Assembly (NCBI GenBank): GCA_002499705.1
Contig: DAMU01000077.1
Location: 75,135-91,456 of the forward strand
From: Euryarchaeota archaeon UBA91
GTDB lineage: Archaea > Thermoplasmatota > Poseidoniia > Poseidoniales > Poseidoniaceae
Direction of reading: 5' to 3'
DNA length: 16,322 nucleotides
Shown here: positions 1-7,922 of the stretch, one piece after another
Layout of the letters: each line of letters starts with the position of its first letter
Numbering within the stretch: the stretch's first letter is position 1
The notes under the pieces: generated by a model
The model's input: the letters and a program-made list of their open reading frames with translations, nothing else
Databases searched by the model: none
Told to the model about the DNA's origin: nothing
Translations under genes and position numbers: made by a program

Positions 1-1296
1 GCGAACGATAGAATTTGCACTTTTATGATTCAGGGTATGCTTGAGAACATGGAACTGTTCAAGGATAACAAAATTCGCTACATACCATGGGTCGAAACTC
101 CATTGAGCGGAATCAAAGGAATCCTTCACGACCTCTCACGAGAGGCTGTAATGGTCATTACAGACGATTATCCGACTTATTTCCCGCTCAAAGCCGTCAG
201 ATATGCGAGTAGATCATGCAATCGACAACTCGTAGCTGTTGATTCGAATGGAGTGTTTCCGATGTCATGGACCGATCGGGCTTATCCTACCGCACATGGA
301 TTTAGGCGATTCGTTCACCAAAGATTCGTCGAGTGTATGGAAACTTGGCCTAAATTTAACCCAATACCAGAAGGTAAAGATGTCTGGATGTCAGATGAAT
401 TGTTTGAAACACTCTCAAAGAAATGGCAGTTCCATGTCACACCCTTTGAATGGCTGTGGAGGGTTGGAGAAGTAGGTAGTGCTGGACGTGAAGCATTATC
501 GACAATCAATATCGATCACTCTGTCCCGGCGGTTGCTCACGCCCAAGGCGGACGCAGCACATGCGTTCGAATGTTACGAGAATTCCTTACTAATCGTTTG
601 TATCGCTATGCTGATGACCGAAACGCAGTAAGCGCACCTGCGACCAGCGGACTTTCTCCATGGTTTCACTTCGGTCACCTCTCCACTATTGAAGTTGTTC
701 AAAACATTCTTCAAACCAACTCATGGGACCCCGAAACAATTCAAATGCCACGCAAGGGTGCTCGAGAAGGTTGGTGGAACTTAGACCGTTCAGTGGAGAG
801 TTTCCTTGACCAAATCATAACTTGGAGAGAACTTGGATTCAATAATGCCTATCACAACCCCGACCATGATAAATTTGAATCATTACCAAATTGGGCGAAG
901 ACTACACTAATGGAACATGCGAGTGATGAGCGTGTTCAGTATTCCTTTGCACAAATTAAAGATGCAGATACGCATGATGAAATTTGGAATGCTGCTCAAC
1001 GTCAACTGATTCGGGATGGTATCATTCACAACTATCTACGTATGCTGTGGGGCAAACGCATTCTTGAATGGGCACCATCACCCCAGATTGCTGCCGAATG
1101 GATGATTGAACTCAACGACAAATATGCATTGGACGGACGAGATCCTAATTCCTACACCGGTATTTTCTGGGTTCTCGGACGCCATGATCGTGCTTGGGGG
1201 CCTGAGCGTGCAATATTTGGCAAAATACGTTACATGTCTTCGGCAAATACTCGTAGAAAGTTTGATCTGAAACCTTACCTTCAAGAATTTCGTTAA
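1..1296 (+). CDS. phr: Class II CPD photolyase, 5' end outside window
   Basis: Deoxyribodipyrimidine photolyase, a flavoenzyme that uses light and FADH- to split cyclobutane pyrimidine dimers in DNA. The frame is open to the left edge, so the gene is partial. The first internal ATG (base 25) aligns with the conserved helix ending the N-terminal antenna-binding (Rossmann) domain, so roughly 60-70 residues are missing. Class II hallmarks are visible: the PATSGLSPWFHFGHLS stretch (bases 637-684) matching the family's SxLSPxLHFG motif, a WRELG/YNP region near 820-860, the HDEIWNAAQRQLI block near 975, NDKYALDGRDPNSYTG near 1117, and the C-terminal FGKIRYM. All belong to the FAD-binding helical domain, which appears intact. 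The stop is TAA directly followed by an in-frame TGA. The next gene starts 12 bases later, so the two are probably co-transcribed. The family assignment is confident; activity is inferred. Confidence 0.93.
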   Translation, partial: ANDRICTFMIQGMLENMELFKDNKIRYIPWVETPLSGIKGILHDLSREAVMVITDDYPTYFPLKAVRYASRSCNRQLVAVDSNGVFPMSWTDRAYPTAHGFRRFVHQRFVECMETWPKFNPIPEGKDVWMSDELFETLSKKWQFHVTPFEWLWRVGEVGSAGREALSTINIDHSVPAVAHAQGGRSTCVRMLREFLTNRLYRYADDRNAVSAPATSGLSPWFHFGHLSTIEVVQNILQTNSWDPETIQMPRKGAREGWWNLDRSVESFLDQIITWRELGFNNAYHNPDHDKFESLPNWAKTTLMEHASDERVQYSFAQIKDADTHDEIWNAAQRQLIRDGIIHNYLRMLWGKRILEWAPSPQIAAEWMIELNDKYALDGRDPNSYTGIFWVLGRHDRAWGPERAIFGKIRYMSSANTRRKFDLKPYLQEFR

Positions 1297-1297
1297 T

Positions 1298-1304
1298 GAG
1301 GTGA
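1298..1304 (+). promoter_or_regulatory. Ribosome binding site GAGGTGA
   Basis: GAGGTGA lies four bases before the ATG at 1309 and matches the 3' end of archaeal 16S rRNA. It begins right after the photolyase TAA stop, which suggests re-initiation by terminating ribosomes. It fixes the start of the SRPBCC-epimerase fusion gene. Confidence 0.8.
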
Positions 1305-1308
1305 ACCC

Positions 1309-2682
1309 ATGGAATACAAACATTCGACTAAAGTCGTAACCAATGTTGAAGACACATTCGCATGGCATGAACGCAAAGGCGCTTTCCGCAGATTAATGCC
1401 TCCTTGGGAAGAAGCTGAGCAAGTCGGGGAACTGTCTTCTTTGGAAAACGGAACACGACTGACATTCAAGATTCCAATGGGACCCGTGAGTATGAAGTGG
1501 ATTGCAGAACACTCCGGATATAATCCTCCACATGCTTTTGAGGATACAATGATCAGCGGTCCTTTCAAGAAATGGCACCATGTTCACTCATTCGTAGAAA
1601 CAGAAGACGGAGCGTGCAGAGTTGATGACCATGTAGAATACACGCTTCCAATGGGAATTCTTGGCCGGATATTTGGCAGTGGCAACATTAAACGACGTTT
1701 GAAGAGAATGTTTCGAGCAAGAGAAATTCGATTGGTTAAAGATTCAAAAAGATTCCAAGATTTTGCACATATGAAGAAGAAAAAAATTCTCATCGCCGGT
1801 TCATCTGGACTCATCGGGCGTCAACTCATCGCCTTTTTCGACACCGTTGGCCACGATGTCTGGCGCCTAGTACGAAAAGAGCCAAAAGGTAATCAAATAT
1901 TTTGGAAACCAAGTGAAGGAAAAATCAATCCAGAGGATTTGGAAGGTTTTGATGCAGTAATTCATCTTGGTGGAGCAGGTATAGGTGACAAACGATGGAC
2001 AAAGAAGCGTAAGATTGTCCTCGAAGAAAGCCGAACAAAAAGTACAGAACTTCTTTCAACTACCTTAGCAAATCTTGAGAATAAACCTGAAGTTTTTATT
2101 GTCTCCAGCGCAATCGGCGTCTATGGAAGTCGTGGTGACGAAGAGTTAACTGAAAGCTCATCTGTGGGTGAAGGTTTCCTTCCAGACCTCTGTAAATCTT
2201 GGGAACTTTCAGCCAAACCAGCAATAGATGCTGGAATCCGCACAGTTCACTGCCGTACTGGTCTCGTACTGGATGCAACCGGTGGTGTACTCAAGAAAAT
2301 GTTACTCCCTGCACAACTTGGAGCGGGAGGTCCAATCGGTTGGGGCAAACAATGGTATTCATGGATTTCAATGGATGATCAGGTCTACGCAATGAACCAT
2401 GTCATGATGACAGAGGCGTGCGAAGGAGTATACAATTTCTCAGCCCCAAATCCTCTGCGTCAGAAGACATTTGCAAAAGTACTCGGCAAAGTGTTGTGGA
2501 GACCGTCATTCATGCCAGTCCCACCATTTGGCATCTGGTTTCTACTTGGAAAAATGGGCGTAACCTTAGCGACTGACAGCGCTAAAGTTTTGCCGAATCG
2601 GCTCATTGAAAGTGGCTACGAATTTGAATACTCCACGCTTGAACCCGCTCTTCGAGATGCACTTGGTAAGTGGAAAGATTAA
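1309..2682 (+). CDS. SRPBCC domain fused to TIGR01777 NAD(P)-binding epimerase-like protein
   Basis: A two-domain protein of 457 residues. Residues 1 to about 150 resemble an SRPBCC (START-like, ligand-binding) domain of the kind often called a cell division inhibitor. Residues from 155 on form an extended-SDR Rossmann domain of the TIGR01777/YfcH group, with the nucleotide-binding GxxGxxG at 164-170 (GSSGLIG), the SSAIGVYG segment with the following GDEELTE typical of the family, and a C-terminal DUF1731-like tail (about 405-455). The substrate is unknown for this family. In many organisms the two domains are separate neighbouring genes; here they are one frame. The internal Met155 has no ribosome binding site, which argues for a real fusion. 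It follows the photolyase by 12 bases. Linkage of TIGR01777 proteins with photolyases recurs in other genomes as far as I recall, which hints at a stress or pigment-related role (inference). Confidence 0.88.
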   Translation: MEYKHSTKVVTNVEDTFAWHERKGAFRRLMPPWEEAEQVGELSSLENGTRLTFKIPMGPVSMKWIAEHSGYNPPHAFEDTMISGPFKKWHHVHSFVETEDGACRVDDHVEYTLPMGILGRIFGSGNIKRRLKRMFRAREIRLVKDSKRFQDFAHMKKKKILIAGSSGLIGRQLIAFFDTVGHDVWRLVRKEPKGNQIFWKPSEGKINPEDLEGFDAVIHLGGAGIGDKRWTKKRKIVLEESRTKSTELLSTTLANLENKPEVFIVSSAIGVYGSRGDEELTESSSVGEGFLPDLCKSWELSAKPAIDAGIRTVHCRTGLVLDATGGVLKKMLLPAQLGAGGPIGWGKQWYSWISMDDQVYAMNHVMMTEACEGVYNFSAPNPLRQKTFAKVLGKVLWRPSFMPVPPFGIWFLLGKMGVTLATDSAKVLPNRLIESGYEFEYSTLEPALRDALGKWKD

Positions 2683-2684
2683 TT

Positions 2685-2706
2685 GAAATCAAATCCACTT
2701 GATTTC
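2685..2706. terminator. Inverted repeat in convergent gap, possible bidirectional terminator
   Basis: GAAATCAA (2685-2692) and TTGATTTC (2699-2706) form a perfect 8-bp inverted repeat with a 6-base loop, starting two bases after the stop of the epimerase fusion. It lies between convergent genes, so it may terminate or insulate both transcripts. There is no clean T-run directly after it, so the terminator role is a guess. Confidence 0.35.
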
Positions 2707-2713
2707 CCGTGGC

Positions 2714-2730
2714 GACTCCTCGCACGAGTC
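2714..2730. repeat. Short inverted repeat GACTC/GAGTC
   Basis: GACTC (2714-2718) and GAGTC (2726-2730) with a 7-base spacer form a second small hairpin, eight bases after the first one. It is too short to be convincing alone and is listed because it belongs to a run of three. Confidence 0.25.
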
Positions 2731-2733
2731 AAA

Positions 2734-3741
2734 TTACTTTGTAGAGGGGGAAAGTAACGTCGAGAAAGCAAACTGCATTTTACGGTAGAAGTTTAGTGTC
2801 AGTCGCCGACTGAGTACATCGCCGTTTCGGCGGACTGCCTCACCAAGAATAGCATTGTAAGCAGCACACATGAGGCGTGGAGAGCGGCGAGCATCTTTGT
2901 CCAAGAGCGGTAAAAGGCCGAGAGCATTTTTCCGGTGTGCTTGAATGTGATCGATGTAGTGACGCATGAAATTTTGCCAGGCTTTGGTGCTGGCAAGAGT
3001 AGGATTTTGAAGGTCGGTTTGTTTAATGCCAAATTTAGCGAGTTCTTCTGAAGGAATATAAATGCGGTTTCGTGACAAATCTTCTTGAATATCCCGAAGC
3101 ACGTTCACGAGTTGGAGGAAAATCCCCATTTCAACCGCATGCCTGCGGGCATTAGGGTCGTTGTAGCCATAGATTTCAATGAGACAAAGCCCTACTGTGG
3201 AAGCAACACGATAGCAATACTGGCGTAAATCCTCAAAGCGTTCATACGAAGTATCAAACAAATCATCTTCCATACCGTTGATGAGTTCACGCAGGTGGAC
3301 CACTTCGATAGGATATCGATTCAGTGTGTCTGCTAAGGCAATGAACATCGGTTCGCTCATTTGCGCGCCAGATTCGATGAGATCAAGATTTTCTCGAAAC
3401 GAATTGAGCGCACGAAGACGTTCGAAATTCTCTCGTTTCGAATACAGCGGATTGAAATTACGCTCTTTCCGCAATTCTTCACTTTGGATTTCGGTCATTG
3501 CGTCAAGGTGACTTAGATCTCGTGATGGCAACCAATCGCCATCAACGATATCATCAACTCGACGACAGAAGGCATAGAGTGCGTTTACAGCTTTACGCTT
3601 CAATTCAGGTAGATGACGAAATGAGCGGAAAAAGGAAGACGATGCTGATCGAGCGATGCTTTCGCATTCCATGTATGCAAGATGAACTCGCTCTGATGCA
3701 CCTACATCGGTTTCATCATTGAGCAGGAAAATCGAAGCCAT
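2734..3741 (-). CDS. crtB: Phytoene/squalene synthase family protein (probable phytoene synthase)
   Basis: An isoprenoid head-to-head synthase of 335 residues. The phytoene synthase reaction joins two geranylgeranyl diphosphates, the first committed step to C40 carotenoids and so to retinal. Both Mg-diphosphate motifs are intact: DDIVD at 63-67 and DIQED at 217-221, the latter in the LVNVLRDIQEDLSRNRIYIP context characteristic of phytoene synthases. The YCYRVASTVGL segment also favours phytoene over squalene synthase. The frame extends six codons upstream to 3759, but GGGTGA at 3747-3752 sits five bases before the ATG at 3741 and nothing similar precedes 3759, so 3741 was chosen. It is downstream of the aldehyde dehydrogenase on the same strand with a 78-base gap, which may contain its own promoter. 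No desaturase, cyclase or rhodopsin gene is in the window. A squalene or other C30 synthase role cannot be excluded by sequence alone. Confidence 0.87.
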   Translation of the reverse strand: MASIFLLNDETDVGASERVHLAYMECESIARSASSSFFRSFRHLPELKRKAVNALYAFCRRVDDIVDGDWLPSRDLSHLDAMTEIQSEELRKERNFNPLYSKRENFERLRALNSFRENLDLIESGAQMSEPMFIALADTLNRYPIEVVHLRELINGMEDDLFDTSYERFEDLRQYCYRVASTVGLCLIEIYGYNDPNARRHAVEMGIFLQLVNVLRDIQEDLSRNRIYIPSEELAKFGIKQTDLQNPTLASTKAWQNFMRHYIDHIQAHRKNALGLLPLLDKDARRSPRLMCAAYNAILGEAVRRNGDVLSRRLTLNFYRKMQFAFSTLLSPSTK

Positions 3742-3746
3742 ATGAG

Positions 3747-3752
3747 TCACCC
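3747..3752 (-). promoter_or_regulatory. Ribosome binding site GGGTGA deciding the phytoene synthase start
   Basis: On the minus strand GGGTGA is followed by five bases and then the ATG at 3741. It lies inside the longer open frame that begins at 3759, so it argues for the internal methionine as the true start. Confidence 0.55.
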
Positions 3753-3774
3753 AATACATTCTAATGATTTCTAT

Positions 3775-3786
3775 GCGTATATGAAC
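3775..3786 (-). promoter_or_regulatory. Possible TATA element for the phytoene synthase gene
   Basis: The minus strand reads TTCATATACGCA here, about 35-45 bases before the ATG at 3741. An archaeal TATA box at this distance would place transcription start about 15 bases before the ATG. No clear BRE is seen, so support is weak. Confidence 0.25.
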
Positions 3787-3802
3787 TATGGTTTCTTGAA
3801 AG

Positions 3803-3819
3803 TGGCAAAAAGAGATTAT
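3803..3819 (-). terminator. Pyrimidine/T-run after aldehyde dehydrogenase stop
   Basis: Just after the TGA of the aldehyde dehydrogenase the minus strand reads ATAATCTCTTTTTGCCA. Archaeal RNA polymerase terminates at short T-runs without needing a hairpin, so this T5 could end or attenuate the transcript before the phytoene synthase gene. Confidence 0.3.
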
Positions 3820-5448
3820 TCATGCGAGTTGTGTCCAATCAACCTCAGCTTCAGCCATTTCCACTTCGTCAACATCCATTTGTGCAAGTTGAAGTTTTCC
3901 GGAAAGTTCGTCATTGACTGCATGCCAGTAAGAATAAGCCTCAATAACCCAAATTCCTGATTCACGTGTTCCGTTTCCTGAACCTTTCACACCGCCAAAC
4001 GGTAAATGAGCTTCTGCTCCGGTTGTTGAGTTATTAATTCCGGTCATTCCAGCCTTGATTCCGGTCTTGTAACGATATGCTTCAAGACGGTCGTTGGTAT
4101 AGATAGCAGATGATAGCCCGTATGGACTGGCATTCGCTAAGTGAAGAGCATGGTCGAAATCATTCGCTTTGCAAATTGTTACAGCGGGTCCGAAGACTTC
4201 TTCATGGAAACATGTCATGTCCTCGGTTACTTCTGTGAAAACGTGAGGCCACATGAACACACCGTCTTCAGCAGTTCCAAGGAAGTTTGCAGGCTTGTTA
4301 TTAGTGGTAATTCGCCCCTTTCCAAAGATTTGCTTTGCTCCAGAAGCATTGCACATTTCAACGCCGGAAAGGAAATCCTTGGCGTATTTTTCTGAGAGCA
4401 TTGGGCCATAAAGAACCCCATCATGAGCGAGTGAATCTCCAATTGTAGTCGATTCAACCTTTGCCATAAATTTCGTCATGAACGCATCATAGATATCTTT
4501 GTGGAGAATCAGATTTCCGAGAGAAGTACAACGCTGTCCTGCGGTTCCAAAAGCACCCCAATACGCACCTTCAACTGCGTTGTCAAGATTAGCACTTGGC
4601 ATAACGACCAGTGGATTCTTGCCACCGAGTTCAAGAGAACACGAAACGAGGTTTCGGCCACATACTTCGCCAATCATCTTGCCAACTTCCGTTGAACCGG
4701 TAAATGAAATCTTGTTGACCATTCCTTCATCAACTGCATCAATCAAATATTGACCTGCTCCACTGCCTTTTCCGTGAACTAAATTGATCACACCATCCGG
4801 CAAACCTGACTCGTGCATGATGCGAGCAAGAGCGAAAGAAAGCAAAGGAGCATCTTGAGGACTCTTCCAAACACATGTGTTCCCACACATAATTGCTGGA
4901 ATCATTTTCCAAAATGGAACCGCAGCCGGGAAATTGCACGCATTAATGATGCCACAGACGCCAAGCGGACGGCGGTAAGTGAACAGTTCTTTGTCAGGTA
5001 ATTCAGAGTTTACTGTTTGGCCGTAGAGCCTTCGCCCTTCAGACTGGAAGAACAGGCAAGTATCGATTGCTTCTTGGACTGAACCCGCAGATTCTTTGAG
5101 CGTTTTTCCAATTTCTCGAGTCTCTAGAGCAACGATTGCGTCTTTGTGTTCCATCAACAATCGCCCCATGTTGCCTATGATTTGGCCACGGGTTGGAGCT
5201 GGGGTAGCTGCCCAATCAGGGAAGGCAGAACGTGCCGCTTTCAAAGCATCATGAACATCATCTCGAGTCGAAAGAGGAAATTCGCCCAAGGTGTCGTCAA
5301 GGATAGCAGGGTTAATGGAAGTAAAAGTTGCACCATCACTTGCCAGAGTGAGTTGTCCGTTGATGATATTGTAGCCTTTAACCGAGGGTTTTCCGTTTGG
5401 ATTTTCGATAGCAAGGAATTCGAGACCTGTTTCAAGAACATGAACCAT
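3820..5448 (-). CDS. NAD(P)-dependent aldehyde dehydrogenase
   Basis: A 542-residue member of the aldehyde dehydrogenase superfamily, oxidising an aldehyde to a carboxylate through a cysteine thioester. The catalytic nucleophile is Cys307 (GTAGQRCTS) and the general base is Glu273 (LELGGKNP); their 34-residue spacing is the canonical one. The NAD-binding FTGSTEVGK motif, the NACNFPAAVPFWKM segment, the EVFGP motif and a PFGGVKGSGNGTRESG C-terminal signature are present. The protein exceeds the usual 480-510 residues because of an N-terminal extension of about 30 residues and an acidic C-terminal tail. The overall pattern resembles ALDH7-like/semialdehyde dehydrogenases, but the substrate cannot be assigned. 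The start at 5448 has GGGTGG three bases upstream. It is transcribed divergently from the Cdc48 gene. An adjacent carotenoid gene permits, but does not show, a retinal or apocarotenal substrate. Confidence 0.92.
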   Translation of the reverse strand: MVHVLETGLEFLAIENPNGKPSVKGYNIINGQLTLASDGATFTSINPAILDDTLGEFPLSTRDDVHDALKAARSAFPDWAATPAPTRGQIIGNMGRLLMEHKDAIVALETREIGKTLKESAGSVQEAIDTCLFFQSEGRRLYGQTVNSELPDKELFTYRRPLGVCGIINACNFPAAVPFWKMIPAIMCGNTCVWKSPQDAPLLSFALARIMHESGLPDGVINLVHGKGSGAGQYLIDAVDEGMVNKISFTGSTEVGKMIGEVCGRNLVSCSLELGGKNPLVVMPSANLDNAVEGAYWGAFGTAGQRCTSLGNLILHKDIYDAFMTKFMAKVESTTIGDSLAHDGVLYGPMLSEKYAKDFLSGVEMCNASGAKQIFGKGRITTNNKPANFLGTAEDGVFMWPHVFTEVTEDMTCFHEEVFGPAVTICKANDFDHALHLANASPYGLSSAIYTNDRLEAYRYKTGIKAGMTGINNSTTGAEAHLPFGGVKGSGNGTRESGIWVIEAYSYWHAVNDELSGKLQLAQMDVDEVEMAEAEVDWTQLA

Positions 5449-5626
5449 GACCCACCCAAAGGAACGCCCCTCTTGAAATTGATGGACGATTCAGTAAGAA
5501 AAAATTCTCCTGTGCGTTCATCGATTCTTATCTTAAGGTTAAAAGGGGGGCGGCGGAAAGAGTAAGAAGAGAGGCGGTCAGCCCATCATTAAATAGGCTC
5601 GACTGTTGAACAAGTGAAGTGAATGT
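5449..5626. promoter_or_regulatory. Divergent intergenic promoter region
   Basis: A 178-base spacer between the aldehyde dehydrogenase (leftward) and Cdc48 (rightward). It must hold both promoters. It contains a purine-rich block with six consecutive G around 5546-5551 and the A/T-rich patch TTAAATA (5589-5595). I see no coding frame and no RNA gene. Confidence 0.55.
5589..5595 (+). promoter_or_regulatory. Possible TATA box for Cdc48 gene
   Basis: TTAAATA is centred about 35 bases before the ATG at 5627. The usual archaeal spacing would put transcription start near 5618, giving a very short leader. That would leave little room for the weak GTGAAGTGA ribosome binding site, so the mRNA may be nearly leaderless. 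Confidence 0.35.
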
Positions 5627-7852
5627 ATGGCGAAAGATGAGAAAACAATGTCCTTGCGTGTGTCAAAAGCAATTCCGTCCGATGTCGGCCATGGAAGAGC
5701 CCGTATATCGGGGGAAAATGACCTCGGTTTGAAACCGGGCGATATCGTTGAGATCAAAGGCGAAAAGCGCTCAACAGCCGCCATTTATTGGCGTAGCCGA
5801 CCAGAAGATTCGAAGATGGAAATCATTCGCGTCGATGGTATCATCCGTAAGAATGCGGGCGTAAGTCTTGGTGACAGAGTCACTGTAAGCAAAGTCGAAG
5901 CTAAAGAATGCACGAAACTCGTCCTCTCTCCAGTTATGGCAAATAAACAGAAAGTGAAGTTTGGACCCGGAATAGAAGGCTTTGCCCGAAGAGGGCTCTC
6001 AAAGAGACCCGTTGTTCAAGGCGACCGTATTTTCATCCCAGGCATGACCTTGTTCGCTGAAGCGCTGCCATTTGCCGTCATTCAAACAACACCGAAGGGA
6101 ATTGTCAAGGTTACCAATGATACGGACATTGTGATAAAAGACGAAGCAGTTGATGATGTCAATGTCGGTCAATCAGAAGGAATCACATACGAAGATGTTG
6201 GAGGCATTGGACAACAATTGCAAAAGGTTCGTGAAATGATAGAACTTCCTCTCAAGCACCCTGAATTATTCCGCCGACTTGGCATTGATCCGCCGAAAGG
6301 TGTACTCCTACATGGTCCACCGGGCACGGGTAAGACCATGATTGCAAAAGCGGTAGCAACGGAAGTTGATGCCCACTTCAAGATTATCAACGGGCCCGAA
6401 ATAATTTCAAAATACTACGGAGAATCAGAAAAACAACTTCGTGAAATCTTTGATGAAGCTGCCGATAACGCACCTGCGATCGTTTTCATCGATGAAATTG
6501 ATTCGATTTGTCCGAAGAGAGAAGATGTGAGCGGTGAAGTCGAGCGACGAGTTGTAGCTCAAATGTTGACGCTCATGGATGGTATGCAAGGACGAGACAA
6601 CGTTGTTGTAATCGGTGCTACCAATCGAAGAGATGCTCTGGACCCTGCACTACGAAGACCCGGACGATTTGATCGCGAAATCGAGATAGGGGTTCCTGAC
6701 CGTGAAGGACGAAATGAAATCATGGATGTGCACACTCGCCAAATGCCTATTTCGGACGACTTTGAAATCAACTGGGTTCTCGACAATACATACGGGTTTG
6801 TCGGAGCCGACCTTGCAGCACTCGTTCGCGAATCTGCGATGAAGGCACTTCGACGATATTTACCTGAAATTGATTTGGAAGAAGAAACAATTCCGCCAGA
6901 AGTTCTTGAAAAGATGGAAGTTCGAATGGATGATTTCCGTGAAGCAATTAAGGATGTTGAACCATCTGCACTGCGTGAGATTTATGTCGAAATTCCAGAA
7001 GTCACTTGGGATGAAGTCGGTGGATTAGATGAAGTCAAAGACCGTCTCAAAGAATCCGTTGAGTGGCCTCTTACCAAGCCTGAACTATTCGAACACTTCG
7101 GAATCAAACCCCCTCGGGGAATCGTCCTGTTTGGAGCGCCTGGAACCGGTAAAACATTACTTGCAAAGGCAATCGCAAATGAGGCACAAGCGAATTTCAT
7201 CAGTATTAAAGGACCTGAAATGATTTCAAAGTGGGTCGGTGAATCTGAACGCGGTATTCGTGAAATTTTCAAGAAGGCTAAGCAATCTGCACCTGCAATC
7301 ATCTTCTTGGATGAGTTTGAATCCATTGCGAGCATGCGCTCATCCTCTGGTTCAGAAGGTAGCGATGTTGGCAATCGTGTCGTCAATCAACTCCTCGCCA
7401 GTATGGATGGAGTCGAGTCGCTGGACGGCGTCATTGTGGTTGCTGCAACAAACCGGCCTGAAATGATTGACCCAGCGCTTCTTCGTAGCGGGCGATTTGA
7501 GCGAGTGCTTCACGTCCCTCCACCGGATGCAGGGTCCCGTGAAGTCATCTTCAACATTCACAGTCAAGGAATGCCTCTGTCGAAGTTTTCTCTCAAAGAC
7601 ATCATCGGTGGTCTTGACGGATTTACTGGTGCTGATATTGAAGCTGTATGCCGTGAAGCTGCACTTATCTGTATGCGAGCAGACAAGAAAAAGGTCACAA
7701 AAAAGCACTTTGAAGAAGCAATTAAACGCGTTCGCCCTACGGTTAATGCTGAGATGTTGACATACTATCAAAAGATGGAAACACTGCTTACATCAGGACT
7801 ATCCAATATCAAGCGAAATCGCGATACTGGGTTCGGCATGGAATCAATGTGA
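5627..7852 (+). CDS. cdc48: Cdc48/VAT/p97 family AAA+ ATPase
   Basis: A double-ring hexameric unfoldase of 741 residues, the usual length for archaeal Cdc48/VAT. It threads proteins through its pore for degradation by the proteasome or for disassembly. The N-domain (about 1-185) is the double-psi-barrel substrate and adaptor domain. The D1 ring has Walker A GPPGTGKT at 230-237 and Walker B with D289/E290. The D2 ring has Walker A GAPGTGKT at 503-510 and Walker B with D562/E563 in a LDEFES context, where most relatives have DEID or DELD; the catalytic acid is kept. Arginine-finger regions read RRPGRFDRE and LRSGRFERV. The C-terminus ends GFGMESM and lacks the HbYX motif that docks many archaeal Cdc48/PAN proteins onto the 20S proteasome. 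The PRC-barrel gene follows after 70 bases. Confidence in the family is very high. Confidence 0.97.
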   Translation: MAKDEKTMSLRVSKAIPSDVGHGRARISGENDLGLKPGDIVEIKGEKRSTAAIYWRSRPEDSKMEIIRVDGIIRKNAGVSLGDRVTVSKVEAKECTKLVLSPVMANKQKVKFGPGIEGFARRGLSKRPVVQGDRIFIPGMTLFAEALPFAVIQTTPKGIVKVTNDTDIVIKDEAVDDVNVGQSEGITYEDVGGIGQQLQKVREMIELPLKHPELFRRLGIDPPKGVLLHGPPGTGKTMIAKAVATEVDAHFKIINGPEIISKYYGESEKQLREIFDEAADNAPAIVFIDEIDSICPKREDVSGEVERRVVAQMLTLMDGMQGRDNVVVIGATNRRDALDPALRRPGRFDREIEIGVPDREGRNEIMDVHTRQMPISDDFEINWVLDNTYGFVGADLAALVRESAMKALRRYLPEIDLEEETIPPEVLEKMEVRMDDFREAIKDVEPSALREIYVEIPEVTWDEVGGLDEVKDRLKESVEWPLTKPELFEHFGIKPPRGIVLFGAPGTGKTLLAKAIANEAQANFISIKGPEMISKWVGESERGIREIFKKAKQSAPAIIFLDEFESIASMRSSSGSEGSDVGNRVVNQLLASMDGVESLDGVIVVAATNRPEMIDPALLRSGRFERVLHVPPPDAGSREVIFNIHSQGMPLSKFSLKDIIGGLDGFTGADIEAVCREAALICMRADKKKVTKKHFEEAIKRVRPTVNAEMLTYYQKMETLLTSGLSNIKRNRDTGFGMESM

Positions 7853-7875
7853 TGCGTTCTCTGGAATCGACGCAT
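7852..7875. repeat. 6-bp inverted repeat at Cdc48 stop codon
   Basis: ATGCGT (7852-7857) and ACGCAT (7870-7875) flank a 12-base loop, beginning on the last base of the Cdc48 stop. It could be a weak processing or attenuation hairpin before the PRC-barrel gene. It may well be chance. Confidence 0.2.
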
Positions 7876-7909
7876 TGATGTGCTGCACTGTTGTGGTCAA
7901 CCCATAAGT

Positions 7910-7916
7910 GAGGTGA
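7910..7916 (+). promoter_or_regulatory. Ribosome binding site GAGGTGA of PRC-barrel gene
   Basis: A consensus GAGGTGA six bases before the ATG at 7923 supports this small gene as truly translated. Confidence 0.75.
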
Positions 7917-7922
7917 AATCGA

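Noticed and set aside
5546..5556. G-run as a possible G-quadruplex
   Set aside because: Only one run of six G followed by GG pairs; four G-tracts of three are not present.
5146..5565. Open frame of 139 codons on the plus strand across the aldehyde dehydrogenase 5' end
   Set aside because: Mostly opposite conserved ALDH sequence; no ribosome binding site and no protein family pattern.
6982..7386. Open frame of 134 codons on the minus strand inside Cdc48
   Set aside because: Entirely covered by the D2 ring of a perfectly conserved ATPase in the other strand.
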